A DNA stretch of 64,000 bases from Thiocapsa rosea (GTDB lineage: Bacteria; Pseudomonadota; Gammaproteobacteria; Chromatiales; Chromatiaceae), in contig NZ_RBXL01000001.1 of the NCBI RefSeq assembly GCF_003634315.1, positions 1,658,501 through 1,722,500 of the forward strand, given 5' to 3'. The notes beneath the pieces were generated by a model. The model saw nothing but the letters and a program-made list of their open reading frames with translations, ran no database searches and was not told where the DNA came from. How positions within the stretch are numbered: position 1 is the first letter of the stretch; each line of letters starts with the position of its first letter. Position numbers and translations under genes: made by a program. Positions 33,348 through 40,768 of this stretch are shown here, in pieces.

Positions 33348-34973
33348 GTGGGGGAAACGCTTTGTCTGAGGGTCTGCAGCCATTTTCGACAGGATGTCGA
33401 GACCGCTCTCGCGGGCCTCGGCGAGGAGGGGGTGCGCGTCCAGGCATATCCCGCCGTCTGCACCCTGCGTCCCGGACGGTGCAACCTCGCCGAGGTACGC
33501 GAGACGCCGCCGCCCGAGGGTTGCGACGGCGTTTTGGTGCTCCTCGGGTGCGATGCCGCGACGCGTGCGGCGCCGCTGGATCCCCGCGTGCATTTCGTGA
33601 AGCTCGACCACTGCATTCACCTCTTGGCGGGAGGCGATATCCTGGAGCCCGAGATGCGGGCCGGTGCCTATCTCGTCACGGCCGGCTGGCTCAAGCAGTG
33701 GCGCGAGCATCTGCGCGAGATGGGCTTCGATCGGGAGACGGCGGGAGAGTTTTTCCGCGAATGTACGCGCGAGCTTCTGCTCCTGGATACGGGCAACGAC
33801 CCGCACGCCGTCGGGGAGCTCGAGGCGCTGGCTCGGTATCTGGGTCTGCCGTGCCGCAGCCGCTATGTCGGATTGGACTATCTGAGGCTCTTTCTTTCCG
33901 GTGCCATTGCCAAGTGGCGCAGTCTCGCCGCAGAGGCGAACACCAAAGAGGTCCTGGCACAGGCCAACCGCAAGGTCGCCGATTACGCCATGGCCTTCGA
34001 CCTATTGGTTCGCTTGTCGCATATCACCGATGAGGAGGCCACGATCGCGGCGATTCAGGAGCTCTTCGCGATGCTCTTCGGGTGCACCAACCTGGTCTAC
34101 GCCCAGGTGGAGGAGGGGCGGGTCAAGGAGATCTTCGCCGCGGAGGAGCAACCGCGGGATCGTCTGGATCTCCAGCAGGCGCTCGATGCGCTGCACGAAG
34201 GCTATCTGATCATGCCGTCCGGGAACGGTTTTTTCCTTCGGATCGACTATAAGGATGCCGTTCTGGGGTTGATGCTGGTGCGCGAGATCCCGTTCCCGGC
34301 CTATCGGGATCAATATCTGAATCTCGGCCTGGCGATCTCCAACCTTTGCGGTTTGGCGATCTCCAATGCGCGCACCTTCGTGAAGCTGCAAGAAGCCGAG
34401 CGGAACCTGCGCCGTGAGCGCGACATCAATGCCCGCTTGTTCCAACAGGTGCGGATCTTGGCCGATACGGATCCCCTGACCGAGCTGCTCAACCGCCGCC
34501 GCTTTTCCGAACTCGCAGCGGTGGAGTTTGCCCGTGCCAAACGCTATTCCAACCCGATCGCGGTGATCATGCTCGACATCGATCACTTCAAGCAGGTCAA
34601 CGACACCTACGGACACGGCGTCGGCGATCAGGTCCTCAAGGCCATTGCCGAGCGGCTTCGCGCGGTTCGCGTGTCGGACATCCTGGCCCGCTACGGGGGC
34701 GAGGAGCTGGTGGCGCTATGCCCCGAGACCAGTGCGCGAGAGGCCGAACGTCTCGCCGAGCGACTGCGTCTGGCACTGTGCGAGCACGACATCGACACCA
34801 CGGAGGGGCCGATCCCGATCACGGCGAGCATTGGCGTGGCGACGCTCGGGGGTGGCGTCGAGAACCTCGACGACCTCGTCGATCATGCCGATCAGGCGCT
34901 GTATGCCGCGAAAACCGCAGGACGTAACTGTGTCCGGATCTACGGCGGAGCTGCCGATGTCCCCGAGCCATGA
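33348..34973 (+). CDS. DUF1638-like / GAF-like / GGDEF diguanylate cyclase
   Basis: A 541-residue three-part protein. Residues ~1-185 resemble DUF1638, a family linked to corrinoid methyltransferases: cysteines at 38, 45, 59, 68 and 89, the LDHCIHLLAGG segment and GAYLVTAGWLKQW. Residues ~215-345 look like a GAF-type sensor. Residues ~370-535 form the GGDEF domain with active-site RYGGEEL (Gly450-Leu454), DIDHFKQVNDTYGH, and an I-site RxxD at Arg441-Asp444. It should therefore make cyclic di-GMP with product inhibition. The start is GTG at 33348, two bases after the methyltransferase stop. The operon suggests methyl-corrinoid or methyl-substrate sensing coupled to c-di-GMP, which is an inference. 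Confidence 0.88.
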   Translation: MGETLCLRVCSHFRQDVETALAGLGEEGVRVQAYPAVCTLRPGRCNLAEVRETPPPEGCDGVLVLLGCDAATRAAPLDPRVHFVKLDHCIHLLAGGDILEPEMRAGAYLVTAGWLKQWREHLREMGFDRETAGEFFRECTRELLLLDTGNDPHAVGELEALARYLGLPCRSRYVGLDYLRLFLSGAIAKWRSLAAEANTKEVLAQANRKVADYAMAFDLLVRLSHITDEEATIAAIQELFAMLFGCTNLVYAQVEEGRVKEIFAAEEQPRDRLDLQQALDALHEGYLIMPSGNGFFLRIDYKDAVLGLMLVREIPFPAYRDQYLNLGLAISNLCGLAISNARTFVKLQEAERNLRRERDINARLFQQVRILADTDPLTELLNRRRFSELAAVEFARAKRYSNPIAVIMLDIDHFKQVNDTYGHGVGDQVLKAIAERLRAVRVSDILARYGGEELVALCPETSAREAERLAERLRLALCEHDIDTTEGPIPITASIGVATLGGGVENLDDLVDHADQALYAAKTAGRNCVRIYGGAADVPEP

Positions 34974-35372
34974 CCCTCGGCAACGAGATCATCGTCAGCC
35001 AGAATCTAAACCGCGCCCGGTGCGATATGCGTAGTTTGTTGGATTGGCTTGGCCGCGCCAGCTCCGATGACTGTCGGAGCTGGCGCGGTTTAAAATATTA
35101 AAAAGATTAGAATTTAAACCGCGTTTCACCGAGATCGAGGATGTCCCCAAAGCCAAACACAAAGTAAAAATGACGCATTTCGCTCTGGACGCGGTTTAGT
35201 CCTATCGATCGACTATCTCGCGAGGCAAGGTTCGGCCTGCGTTGAGCTTGTCGAGACAATCAAGCGCGCGCAGATGATCAAGCAGCGGCAGATCGACCGT
35301 CAGATGGCCCACCTGTACCATCATCTTTAGGGCGGGTCGCGACGGGTCTGTCCGTTGTTTGAGCCGAGCGGG
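34974..35372. other. Intergenic region with repeat pair R16/R17
   Basis: The repeat pair fills 35007-35198. From 35199 to 35340 a plus-strand frame reads like protein for about 43 codons, ending at the TAG near 35328, but it has no start and includes a common GAGCTTGTCGA-type repeat string. No gene is called. Confidence 0.5.
35007..35198. repeat. Palindromic repeat pair (R16 35007-35093, R17 35115-35198)
   Basis: R16 is A-type with an internal CGCCAGCTCCGA...TCGGAGCTGGCG hairpin. R17 is B-type and very similar to R12. The spacer is 21 bases and A/T-rich. R17 is the last copy before a 21.8-kb stretch with none. Confidence 0.92.
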
Positions 35373-36287
35373 TTATCGGGCGTCGGGGTGCGTGCTCGAT
35401 CGCGGATCGAGCGCCGTCGTGGTGAGGAACTCGCGTATCGCTCGGTGATACGCTTCGGGTTGCTCGATCATCGGAAGATGGCCGCAGTCGTCGAGGCAAA
35501 CCTCCCGGACGTTTCGGATCCGTGCCGCAAGGGCGTGGGCACCGGATGGCGGCATCACGGGATCCGCATCCGCATGGACCAACAGGGTCGGCGTCGCCAT
35601 GGTCTCCAAGGCGGTCAAGAAGGCCGGACTGCCCGCCCCGATCGCACACTCCAGCGCGCTGAGCGGATCCGTGCTCAAAAACTCCCTGACACCGACACGC
35701 ACCGTTTCCTCGTCCGCGGGGAGCTGGCGCAGGACGTGGGCAGCGATCGCGCGATACACCAACGGTTGAGCGCCGAACCAGTCGATTGCCGGGCGCGAGA
35801 GCGCGATCCAGGGCCGGGACATGGCCAGCCAGGGCCGCCAAAGCGACAGGGCGAGGTTCATCTGATGGTAGGTCTGCGTCAAGGCGAGACGCTCGAGCGC
35901 GTTTCGGGCGATACCCAAGCTGGTCAGCATGAGCCGATCGACCCGCTCGGGACGGCGCGCCGCGACCAGGATCGCGACGCCAGCACCCCAAGAATGGCCG
36001 TTGAGGTCGAAGCGATCCAGACCCAGGCGGTCGGCGAAGTCGATGACCAAGTCTGCCAGTGTTTCGGGTCCGGTCGCGCCGGGTCGAGCGGGGGTATCCC
36101 CGTGACCCGGAAGATCCAGGGCATAGAGATCGCGGATGTCCGAGAGGTGTTCCGCGGTGTGCTGCCAGTGTCGCGAGGATCCGCCCCACCCGTGGATCAG
36201 CAGGAGAGGCGGTTTGCCGGTGGTGACCTGACGATAGACGACGGGGCCGTCGGCGAGCGTCAGGCGATGCCGGGTCGAGAAGTCCAT
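35373..36287 (-). CDS. Alpha/beta-fold hydrolase
   Basis: A 304-residue hydrolase. The oxyanion-hole motif is LLLIHGWGGSSRHW, the nucleophile elbow is NGHSWGAG (Ser), the acid is probably in LVHADADPVMPP and the histidine in DDCGHLPMIEQP. There is a helical cap domain in the middle (LSLWRPWLAMSRPW). No signal peptide is present with the ATG at 36287. The upstream frame to 36404 lacks homology. The fold matches esterases, haloperoxidases and haloalkane-dehalogenase relatives; the substrate cannot be named. It is divergent from the lipoprotein gene at 36436. Confidence 0.85.
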   Translation of the reverse strand: MDFSTRHRLTLADGPVVYRQVTTGKPPLLLIHGWGGSSRHWQHTAEHLSDIRDLYALDLPGHGDTPARPGATGPETLADLVIDFADRLGLDRFDLNGHSWGAGVAILVAARRPERVDRLMLTSLGIARNALERLALTQTYHQMNLALSLWRPWLAMSRPWIALSRPAIDWFGAQPLVYRAIAAHVLRQLPADEETVRVGVREFLSTDPLSALECAIGAGSPAFLTALETMATPTLLVHADADPVMPPSGAHALAARIRNVREVCLDDCGHLPMIEQPEAYHRAIREFLTTTALDPRSSTHPDAR

Positions 36288-36435
36288 CGGCGTTGCTCCA
36301 TCAAAACGGGCTGCGAGGCCAGGGTTTGCGTCTCGAGGTACCCCGGCGATGTGCGGCGCAGCATAATGTCCGTCCGATAGGCTCGCAAGACCCCGTCGGG
36401 ACAATGCGGCAGCCCCGGATCACTTCCCAGAAGGT

Positions 36436-36939
36436 ATGGCTATGACCAAACGCACGACAGCTTCGGCGGGAATCATCGTCGCTTTCGCGACTGCATCTGT
36501 TCTGGTCGCGAGCTGTTCGGGCTCGCGCGAGGATGTGCGCGTGAGCTTCTGCAAGGCGTTGGTGACAACACAGGTCGGCTCGCCGGGCTCGATACGCTGG
36601 ACCGGCGTGGAGACGAAGCCCCGCGGCCATTCGGGACTTACAGTTCAGGTGGGGTTTGAGTCCGACGGCGTGAGCCGGCCTCGGCAAGCGACCTGTCACT
36701 ATCGTTACAATGCGGTCGAGGACACGGCGTTGACGCTGAGCGATCCCCTGTCTGTCTATTCGACCTCCCCGGAGACGATGACAATCGACGGCGAGTCGCT
36801 CTCCAGACCCGCACTCGCCGAGGCGGTCAAACAGGCGATGATTGCCCATGGTAAGGCAATCATCGATCGCGCACAGCAGGGGATCGAGGATGCGGCGGCC
36901 ATGGCGCGCGACCGGCTCGGGTCCGGCAGCGGCAACTGA
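36436..36939 (+). CDS. Putative lipoprotein of unknown function
   Basis: A 167-residue protein with a lipoprotein signal: a hydrophobic stretch (ASAGIIVAFATASVLVASC) with lipobox LVASC and the modified cysteine near residue 27. The mature part has two more cysteines, a mainly strand-forming middle and a helical C-terminus (AIIDRAQQGIEDAAAMARDR). A second ATG at 36442 is an alternative start. I do not recognise a family. The AAGGT just upstream is a weak ribosome-binding site. Confidence 0.7.
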   Translation: MAMTKRTTASAGIIVAFATASVLVASCSGSREDVRVSFCKALVTTQVGSPGSIRWTGVETKPRGHSGLTVQVGFESDGVSRPRQATCHYRYNAVEDTALTLSDPLSVYSTSPETMTIDGESLSRPALAEAVKQAMIAHGKAIIDRAQQGIEDAAAMARDRLGSGSGN

Positions 36940-36970
36940 GGTTCGGCGTCGCGAGCCGATCGGAGCGGAA

Positions 36971-37004
36971 GGGTGGACTGCGCTGCGCTGCGCGTGTCCA
37001 CCCT
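36971..37004. repeat. Hairpin GGGTGGAC ... GTCCACCC
   Basis: Perfect 8-bp arms around a CGCTG-rich loop, between the convergent lipoprotein and glutathione peroxidase genes. A decayed relative is at 2937-2971. It could act as a factor-independent pause or bidirectional end, but no T-run is present. Confidence 0.6.
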
Positions 37005-37049
37005 ATGGGTCGACCTTGAATGCAGAAAATGCCGGACGGCCGACGGTGC

Positions 37050-37592
37050 TCAGAGCAAGCGTTCGATGGCCTGGATCATCGGTTTGCTCTCCGGGCCGGT
37101 TCGGCTCGGAAAGACCTCGACAACCTTGCCGTCTCGGTCGATCAAGTACTTATAGAAGTTCCACTCGGGGTAGACGCCGGTCTCCCCGGCCAGATGCTCG
37201 AAGAAGGGGGCCGCGGTACCCTTGCGAACCTGCACCTTTTCAAACATCGGAAATTCCACCGAATAGGTCAGGCGGCAGAACTCCTGAATTTCCTTCTCGG
37301 TGCCGGGCTCCTGATTCGCAAAATCGTTGGACGGGAAGCCGAGCACCACCAATCCGCGATCGCCGTATTCGCGGTAGAGGGCCTCGAGGCCCTCGTATTG
37401 GCCGGTGAAGCCGCATTTGCTGGCGGTGTTCACCGCAAGGATCACCTTGCCCTGATAGGCATCGCAAAGGCGCAGGGTCTCGTCGCCGGCGAGACGACGC
37501 ATCTCGAAATCGAGCGCCGGGGCGCAGGCGGCGGAAGCCGCAGCGGGCGGCAGAAGAGCCCCGAGCATGGGGAGCAGGACGAACATTCGCAT
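37050..37592 (-). CDS. Exported glutathione peroxidase-family protein
   Basis: A 180-residue thiol peroxidase. The catalytic cysteine lies in NTASKCGFTGQYEGLEALY, followed by GFPSNDFANQEPG and WNFYKYLIDRDGKV, the three standard GPx blocks. Here the active residue is Cys, not selenocysteine. An N-terminal hydrophobic segment (MRMFVLLPMLGALLPPAAASA) looks like a Sec signal, so the enzyme is probably periplasmic, unlike the cytosolic BtuE type. The start at 37592 is chosen to place the signal at the N-terminus. Confidence 0.9.
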   Translation of the reverse strand: MRMFVLLPMLGALLPPAAASAACAPALDFEMRRLAGDETLRLCDAYQGKVILAVNTASKCGFTGQYEGLEALYREYGDRGLVVLGFPSNDFANQEPGTEKEIQEFCRLTYSVEFPMFEKVQVRKGTAAPFFEHLAGETGVYPEWNFYKYLIDRDGKVVEVFPSRTGPESKPMIQAIERLL

Positions 37593-37723
37593 CTTCGACA
37601 CCTCATCGGGTTGTTCATGACCTAGACAAGTTGTCAAGTATGGCGGTCAATCCCTGAACACAATGGCCAGCCGTCGCGGACATTCGTCGCAGCTCGGCGC
37701 CTCGGCGGATCTACTGCTCTTGA

Positions 37724-39238
37724 TCACATCGCCTCGGCGCTGATTGCGGCGTCCGCCCTGACTCTCGGTCCGTCGCCGCCGAGTGGCGCATCGACGATCC
37801 CCTCCTCGATCCGCTCGAGCAGGTAAGGGAAGAAGGGATTCCACGACAGGCGTACCAGCGAGTCCAAACTCATCACCAGGACCCCGCGCTCGCCGCGGAT
37901 GGCCAATGCCCCGAGATGGGCACCGAAATCCTCGTCCTCGTTCGGCTCCAGCCCGTAGAGCGAATCGTCGATCGGAAACGGCAGCGCGACGTGCGAGAGC
38001 GAAAAGACCTCGCGCGGATAGGTCAATCCCAAGGCACTGGTCCGCTCTTGGATTTCGCCCGCGTCGATCACACGCTCGACGACCTCGCTGCTGTCCGGGC
38101 CGGCGTTGGCGATCACGGTCGTCTTGAAAGCGCGCGGCGTCGGCGGCAGCAGCCGCTCGAGTGCCGTCTCTGTTCCGGGTCGGATCAGTGGCCCGAATTT
38201 GGTGTTGCGGTTGATATCGAAGAGCACCAGCTCGCTGCCGTTCTGCGGGAGCTGCGCGTAGAGGCTCGTGACGATGGCGCGCGTGCTGACGGTGAAATCG
38301 ACCACGGATTGGAAGGTGATGATCGGCGGGAGGGCGTCGAGACGCCCGTCGCGCGCATGGCGGGCGATGCGTGGTTGCAAGGCACGCGTCAGGAGCGACG
38401 ATTGACGTGCCCCGTTGACCGGAAAGGAGTTGTATTTGAAGGGATTGAACTCGGGGATGACGCCGAGCCAAGCCGCACTTGCGAACGCCGGAAAGATCGC
38501 GGGCAAGCCGGCGAATCCCGCAAATCGAGCCATCTCGGTGATCCCGATCATCGGCGTGATCAGGATGACCCGATCCGCTTGCCGTAAGGAAGGATCCTCG
38601 ACGGCGTCCAACGCGTACTTCAGGGCGAGCGCCCCGCCGTTGGAGAAGCCCACCAACTGCAGGGGGGCCGAGGGCCCGATCCGGCGCACCGCCTCACGCA
38701 CGGCCAAGCGCGTCGCGGCCGACCAATCCTTCCACTGTACGTTCGTCAGTCCGGCCGGGACGGTCCCGTGTCCGGGCAGGCGGATCCCGATCACGACATA
38801 GCCCGATTCGGAATAGTGTCGGCCGATGTGACGCAGGCTGTAGGGCGAGTCCGTCAGGCCGTGCAGCAGGACGACCGCGCCCCGGGGCTCGCCCTCGGGC
38901 TCGAGGACATAGGAACGGTTCCAGTCCCGGACGAAGCGCCCCGGATAGAGCGGGCTTCCTTCGAAGTAGCGGTTGGAGGGGATGCGCTCCTGCGGTGCGA
39001 GCTTCTCGGTGACCTCCGCGCGTACCTCATCGAACAGCCTCTGCTCCCGCGCCAGATACGCGTCCCAATCGGCCTCGTCGAGCTCCTCGGCCGCCATCTC
39101 GTTCGGGACGAAGGTGTGCCACGGGGCGAGCGGTGCGCTTTGGTACGCGTCGAAGGTACGCACGGCGAGGAAGGTCAATGCACTCACGGCAATGAGCTGT
39201 GCAACCAATTTCAGGATTCGGGCGGTCCTCGCAAGCAT
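37724..39238 (-). CDS. Alpha/beta hydrolase with N-terminal membrane anchor
   Basis: A 504-residue protein. An N-terminal hydrophobic segment (LKLVAQLIAVSALTFLAVRT) anchors it or directs export. The lipase-like core contains AVVLLHGLTDSPYSLRHIG, IGIRLPGHGT, the nucleophile elbow LVGFSNGGALALKYAL (Ser) and a late LSHVALPF histidine. Family members include serine aminopeptidase S33-type lysophospholipases. There is a large insertion in the C-terminal half. The start is set at 39238; an in-frame ATG lies 13 codons upstream. No functional link to neighbours is evident. Confidence 0.82.
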   Translation of the reverse strand: MLARTARILKLVAQLIAVSALTFLAVRTFDAYQSAPLAPWHTFVPNEMAAEELDEADWDAYLAREQRLFDEVRAEVTEKLAPQERIPSNRYFEGSPLYPGRFVRDWNRSYVLEPEGEPRGAVVLLHGLTDSPYSLRHIGRHYSESGYVVIGIRLPGHGTVPAGLTNVQWKDWSAATRLAVREAVRRIGPSAPLQLVGFSNGGALALKYALDAVEDPSLRQADRVILITPMIGITEMARFAGFAGLPAIFPAFASAAWLGVIPEFNPFKYNSFPVNGARQSSLLTRALQPRIARHARDGRLDALPPIITFQSVVDFTVSTRAIVTSLYAQLPQNGSELVLFDINRNTKFGPLIRPGTETALERLLPPTPRAFKTTVIANAGPDSSEVVERVIDAGEIQERTSALGLTYPREVFSLSHVALPFPIDDSLYGLEPNEDEDFGAHLGALAIRGERGVLVMSLDSLVRLSWNPFFPYLLERIEEGIVDAPLGGDGPRVRADAAISAEAM

Positions 39239-39800
39239 GGGACGGTTCCTCAACAGGCGCGATGGTCGGTGCCGCAACGCAACATTAGGTTTCCGAGGTG
39301 CCGCGCGCGGCGTCCGGGTTCACCGCATCGACGACGAAGCGCACGGGGACGTCGTCGCGCTCGGAGAGGCAGATCAAAAGCGCTGACCCGACGGCGCCGA
39401 GTCCGAAAAAAAGATCTTGGTCGGTTTCCCGGTTGGCCAAGTCGTCGTTTCCGTCACAGTGCCGGCCGGCATCGTCACCCTCCTACCGGAGAATCTGAGC
39501 TATGATCGCGAAGCCGGATTCCGGCTCGAAAGGGTCGGAAACGACCACAACCCTGTGCGCGTCCGACTGCCGGAAGATACGCTGAAGGCCGTCGGTGAAC
39601 AAGCCGACCAGGGCCGTGATGCTCCGGCGACGTTCCGAACGCGAGCGGCCGATCCCGTCGATCGACTGCGTTGACGGGGCGTTGACCGGATGGCCGGGCG
39701 GCCCCGTTCGACCCGCTCGACGATAGGTCACCGATCGCTCGATCATGAAGGAAACTGCCCGTTCGCGTGGCGTTGACACTGAAGATTAGGAGAGACCAAC
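39239..39800. other. Region without a confident gene
   Basis: Two overlapping frames are open here: plus 39417-39674 (TTG start; contains VRVRLPEDTLKAVGEQADQG) and minus 39483-39779 (contains LFTDGLQRIFRQSDAHRVVV). Each has protein-like stretches but neither has a good ribosome-binding site or a recognisable family. They cannot both be real. A degraded gene is possible. Confidence 0.35.
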
Positions 39801-40025
39801 TTGAAAACGATCGCTATCCCTTTGGCTTTTGTGGCTGCCGTTGCGCTCTCAGGCTGCGGAAATACCACGGGGGCCCGTGTCGGAACCGGCACAGCACTCG
39901 GTCTTGCAACCGGCGCTGCGATCGGGGCGTTCAGTGCCCAGGCCGGAGCGGGCGCGTTGATCGGTGCCGGTGTCGGAGCGCTCGGAGGCTATCTCGTCGA
40001 CGAGCATAAAAAGGGCAATCTGTAG
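39801..40025 (+). CDS. Small glycine-zipper lipoprotein
   Basis: A 74-residue protein. It has a lipoprotein signal with lipobox ALSGC and a modified Cys near residue 19. Then come glycine-zipper repeats (GTGTALGLATGAAIGAFSAQ, GAGALIGAGVGALGGYLVDE) typical of the Gly-zipper/YMGG outer-membrane lipoproteins. TAGGAGAG precedes the ATG by about nine bases. Such proteins are thought to insert into or stabilise the outer membrane. A DUF1269 gene follows after 144 bases. Confidence 0.85.
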   Translation: MKTIAIPLAFVAAVALSGCGNTTGARVGTGTALGLATGAAIGAFSAQAGAGALIGAGVGALGGYLVDEHKKGNL

Positions 40026-40169
40026 TCTGGCTGTGCGGGACCGCAACCCGCCCGCACCGCGTTGATTCCGAGACATCCGAGAGTTGTCTCAGCTTGGCCG
40101 CGCGAGGGTTTTCCGCATGAACGGGAAACACTCGGGTCGACCTTTGAACCCTGATCGGAGGAAACATCC

Positions 40170-40664
40170 ATGAGTGATCTGATTGTCGTTTCGTTCCCCG
40201 AGGAACATCTGGCGTTCGAGTTGCGCGCCGAGCTTGCCAAGATGCAGAAGGCGTATCTCATCGACATGGAAGACGTGGTCGTCGTGACCAAAGACGATTC
40301 CGGTAAGGTCAAGCTCCATCAGGCCGTGAATCTCTCCGCGGTCGGCGCGGTCGGCGGCGGCTTCTGGGGAATGTTGATCGGTTTGGTCTTCCTCAACCCG
40401 CTCCTCGGCGCGGCGGTCGGGGCCGGTGCCGGTGCGCTGTCCGGCAAATTTTCGGATATCGGCATCAACGACGATTTCATGAAGGGATTGGCGCAGAACT
40501 TCCAACCCGGCTGCTCCGCGGTCTTCATCCTCGTGCGCAAGGTCACGGCGGACAAGGTCCTCGAGGGTCTTGCGGAGTTCAAGGGCAAAGGCAAGGTGCT
40601 GCAAACCTCGCTGGAAAAAGATCAGGAAGAAAGTCTGAAGGCGTTTCTGGAGGGCGCGAGCTGA
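40170..40664 (+). CDS. DUF1269 family membrane protein
   Basis: A 164-residue protein matching DUF1269. The N-terminal ferredoxin-like half is MSDLIVVSFPEEHLAFELRA, with VVVVTKDDSGKVKLHQAVN. The middle glycine-rich hydrophobic hairpin is GAVGGGFWGMLIGLVFLNPL and GAAVGAGAGALSGKFSDIGI. The C-terminal half is soluble (GCSAVFILVRKV). CGGAGGA precedes the ATG. DUF1269 proteins are often stress-linked, but their function is unknown. Confidence 0.9.
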   Translation: MSDLIVVSFPEEHLAFELRAELAKMQKAYLIDMEDVVVVTKDDSGKVKLHQAVNLSAVGAVGGGFWGMLIGLVFLNPLLGAAVGAGAGALSGKFSDIGINDDFMKGLAQNFQPGCSAVFILVRKVTADKVLEGLAEFKGKGKVLQTSLEKDQEESLKAFLEGAS

Positions 40665-40690
40665 GCCGAGCTGAGCCGAGCTGAGCTGCG
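40658..40690. repeat. Short tandem repeat GAGCTGAGCC x3
   Basis: Three near-perfect decamers overlap the DUF1269 stop codon (TGA at 40662) and run into the intergenic gap. Confidence 0.7.
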
Positions 40691-40768
40691 TCGGGGCGGG
40701 CGGTTCCGGACCGCCTTGCCCCGGACGCTCATGCGAGCGGGTCTCGACACCCGAGCCTACGATGCCGG

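Noticed and set aside
35199-35330. Protein-like plus-strand stretch (VLSIDYLARQGSACVELVET...) after R17
   Set aside because: There is no start codon and it is only about 43 codons. It contains a GAGCTTGTCGA string that occurs as a common intergenic repeat in many genomes.
39417-39779. Overlapping opposite-strand frames 39417-39674 and 39483-39779 as genes
   Set aside because: They are mutually exclusive, lack convincing ribosome-binding sites and show no recognisable family. Left as an undecided region.
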